DNA of 64,000 nt from Microbulbifer sp. MI-G (GTDB taxonomy: Bacteria > Pseudomonadota > Gammaproteobacteria > Pseudomonadales > Cellvibrionaceae): positions 1 to 64,000 of the forward strand of contig NZ_CP098023.1 in assembly GCF_030440425.1 (NCBI RefSeq), given 5' to 3'. A program made the position numbers and the translations under genes. The number at the start of each line of letters is the position of its first letter. Position 1 is the stretch's first letter. Shown in pieces: positions 27,920 through 37,702 of the stretch. The notes under the pieces are model-generated. The model made no database searches and was not told the DNA's origin. It saw only the letters and a list, made by a program, of their open reading frames with translations.

Positions 27920-29968
27920 TCAGGCTGGGCTGATACTCTGTTCCTGCCCCTCGATGGCGGAGTGGCGCAACAGGGCATCGATTTTTGGCTCCCGACCGCG
28001 AAACTCGGTAAACAGCGCCAGGGCATCACGGCTGCCGCCCTGTTCGAGAATAGTGTGCAGGAAGTGTTCCCCGGTGGTGCGGTCAAAAATGCCTTTTTCC
28101 TCAAAAAGGGAAAAAGCATCGGCGGAAAGTACCTCCGCCCACTTGTAGCTGTAGTAGCCCGCGGCATAACTTCCGGCAAAAATATGGCTGAAGGCGTGTT
28201 GGAAGCGATTTTCCCGAGCCACCGGTACCACGGATACTTCTGAGCGTACGGTATTCAACAGCTGCTGAATTTTTTCAGCAGACATTGCCTCTGAACAGCA
28301 ATGCAGGCGAAAATCAAACAGGGCAAACTCCAGTTGGCGCAGGGTAAACATGGCGGACTGGAAATTCCTGGCCGCCAGCATTTTCTTCAACATCGCCTGC
28401 GGAAGGGCTGCACCACTTTGGTAGTGGCAAGAGATCATCGGGATCACGGCTGGTTGCCAGCACCAGTTTTCCAGGAACTGGCTGGGCATCTCCACAGCGT
28501 CCCAGGCCACGCTGTTGATACCTGAGACGGCCTCCACATCCATTTTTGTCAGCATGTGGTGCAGGCCGTGGCCAAACTCGTGGAACAGGGTGGTAACTTC
28601 GGAGTGGGTGAGCAGGGAAGGCATCTCCCCTGCAGCGGGGCTGAAGTTACACACCAGGTAAGCGATTGGCAGCTGCAATCCCCGCCCGGTTTGGCGGCGG
28701 CTGCAAACGGTATCCATCCAGGCCCCACCGCGCTTTTCCTCGCGTGCAAAGGCATCCAGGTAAAATCCGGCAATTCGCTCGTCGCCTTTGAGCAGCCAGA
28801 AGAACTGTACATCCTCATGCCAGGTGGCAACTGAGTTGTCCGCTGCCACAGCAACCCCAAACAACTTCTCCACCAGGGTGAAGAGGCCCTCGACCACCTT
28901 TGAGTAGGGGAAATAGGGGCGCAGCGCCTCCTGACTGATGGCATAACGCTGCTGTTTGAGCTTTTCCGATGCCCAGGAGAGATCCCAGGGCTGTAGATCC
29001 TCCAACCCGTACGTTGTGCCGGCAAATTCCCGTAACTCCGCCATCTCCCGCTCAGCCGCCGGTTTGGCCCGCCCGATGAGGTCATTGAGGAATTCCAGTA
29101 CGCGCTCGGTGCTCGGTGCCATTTTGCTGGCCAGGGACAGCTCTGCGTAATTGGCCATGCCAAGCAGTCTGGCCTGATCGGCACGCAGGGACAGGATGGT
29201 TTCCATCAGTGTGGAGTTATCGTAGGTTCCGCCATTGGGGCCAACCTCCGAGGCGCGACTGACAAACGCGGTGTAAACCTCCCGGCGCAACGCGCGATTG
29301 TCCGCATGGGTCATGACGGCCAGGTAACTGGGCCCTTCCAGGGTAATCAGCCAGCCCGGCAGTTTTTTGCCTTTTGCCGCACTGCGTGCTGCCGCCAGTG
29401 CCGTTTGCGGCAGTCCGGCCAGTACACCTGCATCTTCGGTGTGCCAGGTCCAGGCATTGGTGGCATCCAGTACATTGTTGGCAAACTCGCTGGACAACTG
29501 TGCCAAGCGCCGTCTGTTTTCCGCAAACTGCCGGCGCGCCTCGCCGTGCAGGCCGACGCCGCCCAATTCAAAATCCCGCAGCCCCAGCACCACCGACTGC
29601 TTGCGCGGCTGTGGCCAGTGTTCAAATTCCGGCGCGCCGGCCAGCTGCTGGTAAACCGCGTACAGGTCCCGGTTCTGTCCCTGCTCGGCCCAGTAGGCAG
29701 TGATCAGAGCGAGCGCCGCCTCATAAGGGGAGCGCCACTCGCCGCTCAACACACTGTTGAGATGGCTCACCGGAGAGAAAGCGCGATTGAGTTGGTCTTG
29801 TGCCTGCTCCAAGGGAACTAACGTACTTTCCCAGCCGGGGTCCTTGAGACCCTGCTGCAATTGCTGTCGGCAACGGGCAATGAGTTCTGAGATTGCCGGC
29901 GCCACCTGGTGTGGCTGCAGTTGGTCGAAGGGGGGGAGCTGGGGAAGATTCAACAGTGGATTGGACAT
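27920..29968 (-). CDS. prlC: Oligopeptidase A
   Basis: PrlC is a cytosolic M3 zinc metallopeptidase that degrades peptides, including cleaved signal peptides. From ATG 29968 it has 682 residues, the family length. The catalytic HEFGH is at 463-467, and a third-ligand Glu lies downstream in SQFLENWCW. The ATG at 29968 has AGGG upstream; a TTG at 29986 is a less likely start. It is divergent from the carbonic-anhydrase-like gene at 30034. Confidence 0.95.
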   Translation of the reverse strand: MSNPLLNLPQLPPFDQLQPHQVAPAISELIARCRQQLQQGLKDPGWESTLVPLEQAQDQLNRAFSPVSHLNSVLSGEWRSPYEAALALITAYWAEQGQNRDLYAVYQQLAGAPEFEHWPQPRKQSVVLGLRDFELGGVGLHGEARRQFAENRRRLAQLSSEFANNVLDATNAWTWHTEDAGVLAGLPQTALAAARSAAKGKKLPGWLITLEGPSYLAVMTHADNRALRREVYTAFVSRASEVGPNGGTYDNSTLMETILSLRADQARLLGMANYAELSLASKMAPSTERVLEFLNDLIGRAKPAAEREMAELREFAGTTYGLEDLQPWDLSWASEKLKQQRYAISQEALRPYFPYSKVVEGLFTLVEKLFGVAVAADNSVATWHEDVQFFWLLKGDERIAGFYLDAFAREEKRGGAWMDTVCSRRQTGRGLQLPIAYLVCNFSPAAGEMPSLLTHSEVTTLFHEFGHGLHHMLTKMDVEAVSGINSVAWDAVEMPSQFLENWCWQPAVIPMISCHYQSGAALPQAMLKKMLAARNFQSAMFTLRQLEFALFDFRLHCCSEAMSAEKIQQLLNTVRSEVSVVPVARENRFQHAFSHIFAGSYAAGYYSYKWAEVLSADAFSLFEEKGIFDRTTGEHFLHTILEQGGSRDALALFTEFRGREPKIDALLRHSAIEGQEQSISPA

Positions 29969-30033
29969 ACAAGACCCTGTGCTCAAAATGGGATACCGCT
30001 ATGATAGAGGATTCATTGTACAGGAGCTTGTTC

Positions 30034-30588
30034 ATGTCCCCACTGCGCAGCCACAACGATGGTGTAAGCGAAAAAGTCCCGCAACTTGGCAAAAGGGTGT
30101 ATATCGACCCGCAGTCGGCGGTTATCGGCGATGTCTGTTTCGGTGACGATTGTTCCGTTTGGCCCATGGCCGTAGTGCGCGGTGATATGCACCGCATCCA
30201 GGTGGGTGTGCGCACCAGTGTTCAGGATGGGGCAGTGCTGCATATCACCCACGCGGGTCCCTTCAATCCCAATGGCTGGCCGCTGGTCATCGGAGAGGAC
30301 GTCACCATTGGTCACAAGGCCTGCCTGCACGGCTGTACTCTCGGCAGTCGGGTGCTGGTTGGCATTGGTGCGATTGTGCTCGATGGCGCAGTCATTGGAG
30401 ACGACGTGGTCCTGGCAGCGGGCGCACTGGTCCCACCGGGGAAAACACTGGAAAGCGGGTACCTGTATGTGGGCGCCCCCTGTAAGAAGGTGCGGCCGCT
30501 GACAGAGAAGGAAAAAGCCTTTTTTTGTTACTCCGCCAAAAATTATGTGCAGTTGAAGAACCGGTACCTGATGCATGGACGGTCCTGA
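30034..30588 (+). CDS. Gamma carbonic anhydrase family protein
   Basis: The 184-residue protein folds as a left-handed beta helix with hexapeptide repeats (IGDVCFGDDCSVWPMAVVRGD, VGIGAIVLDGAVIGDDV). Metal-ligand histidines are in VLHITH, IGHKACLHGC and nearby. It matches the YrdA/PaaY group, proteins that bind metal and sometimes show carbonic anhydrase activity. AGGAG seven bases before ATG 30034 decides this start over ATG 30001. It sits next to prlC, as in many gammaproteobacteria. Confidence 0.9.
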   Translation: MSPLRSHNDGVSEKVPQLGKRVYIDPQSAVIGDVCFGDDCSVWPMAVVRGDMHRIQVGVRTSVQDGAVLHITHAGPFNPNGWPLVIGEDVTIGHKACLHGCTLGSRVLVGIGAIVLDGAVIGDDVVLAAGALVPPGKTLESGYLYVGAPCKKVRPLTEKEKAFFCYSAKNYVQLKNRYLMHGRS

Positions 30589-30690
30589 ACAGTTGTGCCC
30601 ACAACCAGCTTTATACCAGTCTGGCCGGGTTTGCCCCCTGGGCCACTGTCCTGTTTCCACCGTTGCCGGACGGGCGTCTCAAAAAGAGCT

Positions 30691-30702
30691 GACAACGTTG
30701 TC
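30691..30702. promoter_or_regulatory. LacI-type operator upstream of nagR
   Basis: GACAACGTTGTC is a perfect 12-base palindrome with central CG, as LacI-family operators have. It lies 59 bases before the regulator's start. The same sequence occurs upstream of the TonB receptor (41512 and 41544), so it is very likely the binding site of the adjacent LacI regulator. Confidence 0.85.
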
Positions 30703-30760
30703 TTATCCCCCGCTTCGAGATTAGAATTGGGACATACTGAACCGTTGCGGAACGAAGCAC

Positions 30761-31792
30761 ATGGCGACCATCAAAGACGTGGCAAAACTGGCCGGAGTGT
30801 CCTTCAAAACGGTCTCGAGGGTGATCAATCGCGAACTTTCCGTGGGCGAGGAACTCAGGGAGCGGGTATGGAGAGCCATTAAAGAACTGGACTACCAGCC
30901 CAACATATCCGCCCGACAACTGCGCGGCGGGGCCAGCTTTATCGCCTTTATCTATGACAATCCCAACAGCCACTATGTTATCGATATGCAGCACGGCATT
31001 CTCTCCGAGTGCCGCGAACAGGGATTTGAACTGCTGATTCATCCGGTGCACGCATCCGGTGGCGCGGTTGCCGAAAAACTGGAGCGGCTGGTTCGCACAA
31101 GTCATATTGCCGGTCTGGTACTGACCCCGCCCTTCTCGGAATCCCCGGAACTGATCACAGCGCTGCTGGGGCAGAAAGTGCATTTTGTGCGCATACTGTC
31201 TGCGTCGACCGCCCCTGACGATCTCGGGCCCTGTGTTTTTGTCGATGACTTCCAGGCAGCCTTTGACATCACCGATTATCTGCTAGGCCTCGGCCATCGC
31301 CGCATCGCCTTTTTGGGAGGGGAAATGGCGCACCGCTCCAGTATCGAACGCCTCAACGGTTACAAGGATGCGCTCGAAAAGCGCCAGATCCCCCTCGACA
31401 AACAACTGGTGCTCGAGGGCCAGTACAGTTTTGACTCCGGCGCAGAGCGAACCCACAAGCTGTTGCAGTCGCACAAACCACCCAGTGCGATCTTTGCCAG
31501 TAATGATGAGGTGGCTGCCGGCGCCTTGTTTGCTGCGCGCATTGCGGGGGTTGACGTACCCCGGACGCTGTCGATTGTGGGATTCGAGGACAGTCCGTTT
31601 TCACGCCAGAGCTGGCCCAAGCTGACCACAGCCCACCAGCCCAACACCGCGATTGCGGGCCGGGCCACACGTCTGCTGATAGAGGACATCCGCCGGCAAA
31701 GGCGGGATGGCACGGATGAGACAGTGCCGCGCAACTGTGGCTTCAGTCCCGAGCTGATTGTGCGCGATTCAACCTGTGCGGTGATACCCTGA
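30761..31792 (+). CDS. nagR: LacI family regulator of the GlcNAc locus
   Basis: The 343-residue repressor has the LacI helix-turn-helix TIKDVAKLAGVSFKTVSRVIN at residues 3-23, the hinge helix YQPNISARQLRGG and a periplasmic-binding-protein-like effector domain (AIFASNDEVAAGAL, VGFEDSPFSRQSWPKLTT). Its stop overlaps the start of nagA (TGATG), which ties it to GlcNAc use. The operator palindrome GACAACGTTGTC before it and before the TonB receptor supports autoregulation plus control of the divergent operon. The effector is probably GlcNAc-6-phosphate or GlcN-6-phosphate, by analogy with marine NagR proteins. Confidence 0.85.
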   Translation: MATIKDVAKLAGVSFKTVSRVINRELSVGEELRERVWRAIKELDYQPNISARQLRGGASFIAFIYDNPNSHYVIDMQHGILSECREQGFELLIHPVHASGGAVAEKLERLVRTSHIAGLVLTPPFSESPELITALLGQKVHFVRILSASTAPDDLGPCVFVDDFQAAFDITDYLLGLGHRRIAFLGGEMAHRSSIERLNGYKDALEKRQIPLDKQLVLEGQYSFDSGAERTHKLLQSHKPPSAIFASNDEVAAGALFAARIAGVDVPRTLSIVGFEDSPFSRQSWPKLTTAHQPNTAIAGRATRLLIEDIRRQRRDGTDETVPRNCGFSPELIVRDSTCAVIP

Positions 31793-32946
31793 TGTTTGCA
31801 CTGCGCTGCGAAAAGATTTTCGATGGCGAGGTATGGCTGCAAGATCACGCCGTGCTGGTGCAGGGCGGCAATATCAGCGCGCTGCTTTCCGGCAATGCGA
31901 TCCCCACACAAGTACAAACCCAGGTTTTGGGGGACGGTTACCTGGTGCCTGGCTTTGTGGATCTCCAGGTCAATGGGGGAGGCGGCCTGATGCTGAACAG
32001 TGCACCGGAGATGGCCACCGTCGAGTGCATGGCCCGCGCCCACCGGGGGCGCGGTACCACAGCCCTGCTGCCAACAGTGATCAGTGATCGCCGCGCAGTG
32101 TATGCCGCCGCGGTGGAGGCGGTTGTGGCTGCCCGGGAAGCCGGCCACCCCGGCATACTCGGTCTGCATATCGAGGGCCCGTTCTTCGCCCCCGCGCGGC
32201 GCGGCGCCCACCGCAAAGAGATGATTCGCCAAATCAGCTGTGGGGATATCGCCTGGCTGTGTGAACAGGCCAGGCGCCTGCCGCTGTTGCTGACACTGGC
32301 TCCCGAGTGCTGCAGCCCGGAGCATATCCGGCAACTGAGCGCAGCGGGGATTCGCGTTTGCGCCGGCCACAGCGAGGCCAGTTTTGCTCAGGTGCAGTCA
32401 GCACTCAGGGCGGGCCTTTCGGGTTTTACCCATCTGTACAATGCGATGAGTCCACTGACCGCCCGCGAACCGGGGATGGTTGGGGCAGCGCTGGCTGACG
32501 AAAACAGCTGGGTGGGGATCATCGCCGATGGCCACCATGTCCATGCGGCCAGTCTCAAGGTAGCGCATCGCGCCAAAGCGGCGGGGCGCCTGTATCTGGT
32601 GTCGGATGCCATGGCGACCGTGGGTGCCAGTGAAGCGGCATTTGAAATCTACGGTGAATCCATTTGCGAGCGGGATGGTCGCCTGGTCAACCGCGAGGGC
32701 AACCTGGCCGGCAGCGCTATCGGTCTGGCCGATGCGGTGCGCTACTGCCACCGGGAGGTTGGACTGCCGCTGGCCGAATGCCTGCGCATGGCCTCCCTCT
32801 ACCCCGCCAGTTTTCTCGGCCTGCAGCACAGCCTGGGCCGGCTGGCCGCAGGCGTACCGGCAAACCTGACCTGGCTCGACGACGAATTACAGGTCCGCCA
32901 GACCTGGCTCGCAGGTGATACCCGCAACCACCCCCCAAACCCGTAG
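31792..32946 (+). CDS. nagA: N-acetylglucosamine-6-phosphate deacetylase
   Basis: NagA removes the acetyl group from GlcNAc-6-P to give GlcN-6-P and acetate. The 384 residues form an amidohydrolase barrel. Metal ligand Glu128 is in HIEGPF, His residues are in AGHSEA and THLYNAMS, the substrate-binding loop is DGHHVH, and the catalytic Asp272 is in SDAMA. Its first codon overlaps the regulator's stop, and nagB starts 12 bases after it. Confidence 0.96.
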   Translation: MFALRCEKIFDGEVWLQDHAVLVQGGNISALLSGNAIPTQVQTQVLGDGYLVPGFVDLQVNGGGGLMLNSAPEMATVECMARAHRGRGTTALLPTVISDRRAVYAAAVEAVVAAREAGHPGILGLHIEGPFFAPARRGAHRKEMIRQISCGDIAWLCEQARRLPLLLTLAPECCSPEHIRQLSAAGIRVCAGHSEASFAQVQSALRAGLSGFTHLYNAMSPLTAREPGMVGAALADENSWVGIIADGHHVHAASLKVAHRAKAAGRLYLVSDAMATVGASEAAFEIYGESICERDGRLVNREGNLAGSAIGLADAVRYCHREVGLPLAECLRMASLYPASFLGLQHSLGRLAAGVPANLTWLDDELQVRQTWLAGDTRNHPPNP

Positions 32947-32958
32947 GACAAAAATATT

Positions 32959-33762
32959 ATGAAAGTTGTCATTAAGGAGGATGCCGCCGGTGTGGCCCGC
33001 TATGGGGCGGATCTCTTTCGCGACCAGTTACAGCGGAAGCCGGATTCCGTGCTGGGGCTGGCGACGGGTTCTACGCCGTTCAGCCTGTACCGGTTACTGA
33101 TCGAGAGCAACCAGCGGGGAGAAATCTCCTTTGCCAGAGCCACCAGTTTCAACCTCGACGAGTACATGGACCTGCCGCCAGAGCACCCCCAGAGCTACTG
33201 GCATTTCATGCAGAAACACCTGTTTGCCCATATTGACATCGACCCCGCCAGAACCCATGTGCCACCGGGAAATGCCGTTGATCCAATCAGTGCCTGCAAT
33301 GACTATGAGCGGGCGATTCAGGCCGCCGGAGGAATCGATATCCAGTTGCTGGGGATTGGCCGCAATGGTCATATCGGCTTCAATGAACCGACTTCCTGCC
33401 TGACTTCCCGCACCCGGGTAAAAACCCTGACCCGGGAAACCATCGACGACAACGCGCGCTTCTTCGCCGCGGGCGAACCCCAGCCGCACCTGTCCATCAC
33501 CATGGGTATCGGCACCATCATGGAGGCGCGTCTGGTGGTGCTGCTGGCCACCGGAGAAAGCAAGGCTTCCGCCATCAAGGCCATGGTGGAGGGGCCCGTG
33601 TCCGCCTGGTGCCCGGCCTCGGCCCTGCAAATGCACCCTGCAACCGTGGTCATTGTTGACCGGGCAGCGGCCGGCGCTTTGTCCGACCCGGACTTCTTCC
33701 TGCATATCGAGGCGGAAAACCAAGCCCTGCTGGCACGCCTGAAGGCGCGCAGCCATGCCTGA
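32959..33762 (+). CDS. nagB: Glucosamine-6-phosphate deaminase
   Basis: NagB converts GlcN-6-P to fructose-6-P and ammonia, joining amino sugar use to glycolysis. The 267 residues match the classical hexameric type (266 in E. coli). Present are GLATGSTPF (phosphate loop), FNLDEYMDL (catalytic Asp) and [14 protein letters not shown]. This is the NagB-I form, not the SIS-domain NagB-II. AAGGAGG at 32975-32981 lies within the first codons, so a secondary start is conceivable but not needed. The end overlaps the hexosaminidase gene by 8 bases. Confidence 0.96.
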   Translation: MKVVIKEDAAGVARYGADLFRDQLQRKPDSVLGLATGSTPFSLYRLLIESNQRGEISFARATSFNLDEYMDLPPEHPQSYWHFMQKHLFAHIDIDPARTHVPPGNAVDPISACNDYERAIQAAGGIDIQLLGIGRNGHIGFNEPTSCLTSRTRVKTLTRETIDDNARFFAAGEPQPHLSITMGIGTIMEARLVVLLATGESKASAIKAMVEGPVSAWCPASALQMHPATVVIVDRAAAGALSDPDFFLHIEAENQALLARLKARSHA

Positions 33763-35698
33763 ATCTGACAGGGCGATTGGCGCGGAACTGCACCTGGCTG
33801 AGGACGGGAGCGATACCCAGCTCCTGCGTATCTCGCTGGCCTATGCGGCAAAGCCGTTGCCGCGCAACTGGACACTGCACCTGGACCTGCTGCACGCGGT
33901 AACGGCGGGACCGGGCACGCGCTTGCTGCGGCAGGTGGGCAGCCATGTGATTATTGCCCCTGTAGTACCGCAGGGCAGCACCCTGTTTATCCGTATGCCG
34001 GCAGGCAGCCTGCAGCGGTTGAGCGATCTGCCCAGGGGGCTTTATGTCGCCGGCGATGATGGAGTCACCGCGGTTCGGGTCGTTGCCCACGATTTTCTCG
34101 TCCCGCCACACACTGCTCCAGTACCCCCGGAAAAGTCCCCGCCCGCGGTGACACCGGTTTGTCCATTGATCCCTGTGCCCCGCCACTTCGACCGCCGCGA
34201 AGGGGTATTGCCTCTGGCCGGGACATTCCTGGTGGTATCCGAGGCGGGTAGCCTGGGGGATCTGGCCCTGCGATATCTCGGGCAAGCACACCCACTGTCC
34301 ACCTCGGCCAGGGATCTCAGTGAAGTCACACCACTGCGGTTGTTATTACAGGAATGCCCCTTGGAAGCCTACCGCCTGACAGTAGGCCCAAAGGAGGTAA
34401 CCTTTTCCGCATCGGATGCCGCGGGCTTTTTCTATGGCGCTGTATCCCTGGTACAACTGCTCGCATCGGGCACTCACCTGCCCTGTTGTGTGATTGAGGA
34501 TGCACCGCGCTACCGCCACCGGGGATTTATGCTCGACTGCGCGCGCCACTTTCACAGTGTCGAAGAAATCCGCAAATTGCTGGATGCCATGGCCAGCTAC
34601 AAACTCAACCGCTTTCACTGGCACCTCACTGATGACGAGGCCTGGCGCCTTGAAATCGGGGCCTACCCGGCTCTTACGGACATCGGTGCCTGGCGCGGCC
34701 ACGACGAAGTGCTGGAACCGCAGTTCGGCAGTGGTCCGGGGCGCTACGGCGGTTACTACAGCCGGCAGGCTGTGCGCGATATTGTCGCCCATGCGGCAGC
34801 CCTGAATATCACCGTGATTCCCGAGATCGATATTCCCGGACACTCACGGGCAGCCATACGCTCCCTGCCGGAGCTGCTGGCGGAAACGGAGGACCGCTCC
34901 AGCTATTGCTCTGTGCAGTACTATCGCGACAATGTGCTAAACCCGGGGCTCCCGGGTACCTACACCTTCCTGGACACCGTGCTGGCGGAAGTGTGCGCGC
35001 TGTTCCCGGGCCCCTGGGTGCATATGGGCGCCGATGAGGTGCCCGAGGGCGTATGGCTGGGGTCTCCCGCCTGCAAGGCTTTGATGGTACAGGCGGGCTA
35101 CCGCACAGCGCGCCAACTGCAAGGCCATCTGCTCAGTTACGCCCAGCAGCGACTGGCGCGCAGCGGTCGCACCCTGATCGGTTGGGAAGAAGCCGCGGAG
35201 GGTTGCAAGCTGGAGCAGTCCGCGATCATCTGTGCCTGGACGGAACCCGCCAGCACGGCGCGTGTGCGCGCACTCGGCTACCCGGTGATCGCCTGCCCTG
35301 CCCCCCATACCTATCACGACCTGGCCTGGAGCAGTGCCGTGACGGAACCGGGACTGCACTGGGCCGGCACGGCGGATCTCGAAACCTGCTACCGCTTTGA
35401 ACCGGATGAAAGTGCCGGCGACCTGTTGGGCGTACAGGCGCAACTCTGGAGTGAACTGCTTGGCAGCGCTGACAGGCTGGAATACATGCTGTTCCCGCGC
35501 CTGCTGGCGAGCGCGGAAACCGCCTGGAGCCCCGCCAGCCGCAAGGACTGGCCCGACTTTTACGCGCGGGTAAAACTCCACCAGCCGCTACTGGAGCAGC
35601 GCCGCATCGCCTTTCGTCCGCTGCAACCCTGCGCGGTCAGTGCCGATCAGGGACAAACCGCGCAGGGTCGCCCACAACAGCAGTGCGCAGGCCAGTAA
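33755..35698 (+). CDS. GH20 beta-N-acetylhexosaminidase
   Basis: The enzyme cleaves terminal GlcNAc from chitooligosaccharides or other beta-linked GlcNAc chains. The 647 residues comprise an N-terminal chitobiase-like beta domain (about 1-130), a small alpha/beta domain (about 135-250) and the GH20 barrel, which has [26 protein letters not shown] and [10 protein letters not shown]. The acid/base pair is D427-E428. No signal peptide is visible, so it may act inside the cell on imported oligosaccharides, unlike the secreted chitobiases. The last 24 or so residues (from about [11 protein letters not shown]) lie antisense to the symporter's coding end: the two genes overlap tail to tail by 111 bases. 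Confidence 0.92.
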   Translation: MPESDRAIGAELHLAEDGSDTQLLRISLAYAAKPLPRNWTLHLDLLHAVTAGPGTRLLRQVGSHVIIAPVVPQGSTLFIRMPAGSLQRLSDLPRGLYVAGDDGVTAVRVVAHDFLVPPHTAPVPPEKSPPAVTPVCPLIPVPRHFDRREGVLPLAGTFLVVSEAGSLGDLALRYLGQAHPLSTSARDLSEVTPLRLLLQECPLEAYRLTVGPKEVTFSASDAAGFFYGAVSLVQLLASGTHLPCCVIEDAPRYRHRGFMLDCARHFHSVEEIRKLLDAMASYKLNRFHWHLTDDEAWRLEIGAYPALTDIGAWRGHDEVLEPQFGSGPGRYGGYYSRQAVRDIVAHAAALNITVIPEIDIPGHSRAAIRSLPELLAETEDRSSYCSVQYYRDNVLNPGLPGTYTFLDTVLAEVCALFPGPWVHMGADEVPEGVWLGSPACKALMVQAGYRTARQLQGHLLSYAQQRLARSGRTLIGWEEAAEGCKLEQSAIICAWTEPASTARVRALGYPVIACPAPHTYHDLAWSSAVTEPGLHWAGTADLETCYRFEPDESAGDLLGVQAQLWSELLGSADRLEYMLFPRLLASAETAWSPASRKDWPDFYARVKLHQPLLEQRRIAFRPLQPCAVSADQGQTAQGRPQQQCAGQ

Positions 35699-37699
35699 CA
35701 GGGCAACGCCGGTTGCCGGCTCCAGCCGCAGCAGGTACCCCACCCCAAACATCCCGGCATACAGGGAGGCGGTCCCCAGGAGCCAGCACAGGGCAGACAG
35801 CCAGAAGCCGCGCACCGGCTGCTGCTGCCCGACATTGTATCCGCGCCAAAAACCGAGGGGTTTCACCCGCGCGGCGAACGCCCGGATGCGGGCCGCCTCA
35901 ACCGGGGGCGTCAGCAGGGTTGTGATCACCGAGACCAGTGCCGCGGCGAGGGAAATCCAGCAGATCACGTGAATCGGGTGGCTCGCCATCCAGCCCGGCA
36001 GGATGGACATCTGGTCTGCAGCAAAGCCACCCCCGCGCCCCGCGAGAAAATTCCAGCAGGCCAGGATCAGTCCCGTCAGCATGCCGGAAATCTCTGTCCA
36101 GGCATTGGCGCGCCACCAAAACCAGCGCATCAGGTGCGGCAGCCCCAGACCCGCCATCATGCCGCCCCAGAGCTCCCACATGGCACCGATATTTTCGACA
36201 AAGGTGGCGACCCAGGCGCTGAGACCGGCAATCCCCAGGGTGGCGAAGCGGCTGACCCAGGTCAGCCTCCGGTCACTGGCCGAGGGGTCGAGCAATCGCT
36301 TGTAGAAATCATTGGCAATATAGGAGGCACCCCAGTTGATATGGGTGGAAACGGTGGACATGAAGGCCGCCATCAGTGAGGCCAGCGCGAGGCCCAGAAG
36401 GCCGGCGGGTAGCAGGTCGCGCATCAGTGCAGGGTAGCCGCGTTCCCGGTCTTCCTGGTAAACCGTGTGCTGCACGGTTTCGCCACCGGCCTGCGCAACG
36501 CGCTCTGTATAGGTAGTCAGCAGGGTATAACCGGGGATGTCGCAGCGATAGCGATCAGTGATGCACTGTTCCATCTGCACGTTGCACTGGCTGTTGTCAG
36601 CGGCACAGGCGGTGAATTCCTCCGCCAGCTGGCCGATCTCCACGCGGGGGTAAATCACCAGGGCGGCCACCCCGGCGATCGCCCAGGGCCAGGAGCGGAG
36701 CAGGAAATTGGCGAACGCATACCACAGGGCACCTTTCTCCGCCTGATCCCCATCCTCGGCGCTGTACAGGCGCTGGGAGATATAGCCCGAACCGTCTACC
36801 TGGCCGGAGGTCCACCACATCACACCCAATGTCAGTACGAAGGCCGAAAACGGGATACCGAGGGCACCGACAACGCCTTCGCCGAAGGCCGGGGCAAAGG
36901 AAGCAATCCGCTGTGCGGGCAGGAAGCCGGCGTCACCGGAGTCCGCCGGGTACCTCTCCGCCAGGCCAGACCACATGGCTTCCAGGCCACCGAGGTGATC
37001 GACCGCCAGAAATGCAATAAGAATCGACATTCCCATGGCGAGCACGAACTGCACCAGATCGGTGACCATGACTGCCCGCAGTCCTCCCAGGGTGGTATAA
37101 AACAGGGTGACAAACAGCAGCAGCAAAATGGTGATGGTATTGTCGATAGAGTGGAACAGCAGCGCCTCCGGATACAGATTGGCAAAGGCGGAATACAGTC
37201 CCGTGCCCAGCAGGGCCTGCCAGTCCATAAAGGGTTCGGAGATCTTGCCCATGCCCGCGAAGACCCAGCCGAGGATAACGCAGTTGACGAAGGTGGCGTT
37301 AACCCCGGCCTTTACAGTGCGCAGCGCAGCGGCCTGTTTTCCGCCGTAACGCAGTTCGGCGATCTCCGCGTCCGTGACCACGCCGGAGCTGCGCCAGATA
37401 CGGGCAAAAAATACTGTTATCGCAATCGAACCGGCAGCCCCGCCCCACCAGAACCAGTTGCCCGCGATGCCGTACTGGGCGATCCAGCCGGTGATCGCCA
37501 GCGGGGTATCGGAGGCAAAGGTGGTTGCGACAATGGAGGTACCCAAAAACCACCAGCGCATACGGCGCCCGGCCACAAAAAACCCCTCCAGGCCACCCGC
37601 GCCCGCGCGATCGCGCACCAGCAGGCCGATACCCAGGGAGAAGCCCAGCAACAGCAGGATTACCAACCAGTCAATGCCACTTAACACACTCTGCTGCAT
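35588..37699 (-). CDS. Sodium:solute symporter, putative GlcNAc uptake
   Basis: The 703-residue protein of the SSS family starts with a long hydrophobic helix (IDWLVILLLLGFSLGIGLLV). The family segments GFFVAGRRMRWWFLGTS, YTTLGGLRAVMVTDLVQ and FMSTVSTHINWGASYIANDF are present. A soluble loop near 370-430 contains several Cys (ACAADNSQCNVQMEQC). Extra C-terminal helices make it longer than the usual 500-600 residues. It follows nagK by 3 bases and probably imports GlcNAc or a related sugar with Na+. Its 3' end overlaps the hexosaminidase gene by 111 bases. Confidence 0.88.
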   Translation of the reverse strand: MQQSVLSGIDWLVILLLLGFSLGIGLLVRDRAGAGGLEGFFVAGRRMRWWFLGTSIVATTFASDTPLAITGWIAQYGIAGNWFWWGGAAGSIAITVFFARIWRSSGVVTDAEIAELRYGGKQAAALRTVKAGVNATFVNCVILGWVFAGMGKISEPFMDWQALLGTGLYSAFANLYPEALLFHSIDNTITILLLLFVTLFYTTLGGLRAVMVTDLVQFVLAMGMSILIAFLAVDHLGGLEAMWSGLAERYPADSGDAGFLPAQRIASFAPAFGEGVVGALGIPFSAFVLTLGVMWWTSGQVDGSGYISQRLYSAEDGDQAEKGALWYAFANFLLRSWPWAIAGVAALVIYPRVEIGQLAEEFTACAADNSQCNVQMEQCITDRYRCDIPGYTLLTTYTERVAQAGGETVQHTVYQEDRERGYPALMRDLLPAGLLGLALASLMAAFMSTVSTHINWGASYIANDFYKRLLDPSASDRRLTWVSRFATLGIAGLSAWVATFVENIGAMWELWGGMMAGLGLPHLMRWFWWRANAWTEISGMLTGLILACWNFLAGRGGGFAADQMSILPGWMASHPIHVICWISLAAALVSVITTLLTPPVEAARIRAFAARVKPLGFWRGYNVGQQQPVRGFWLSALCWLLGTASLYAGMFGVGYLLRLEPATGVALLLACALLLWATLRGLSLIGTDRAGLQRTKGDAALLQ

Positions 37700-37702
37700 C
37701 GC

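Noticed and set aside
36467..37684. A 405-codon open frame on the + strand opposite the symporter
   Set aside because: It is antisense to a clear SSS transporter, low in complexity and lacks motifs.
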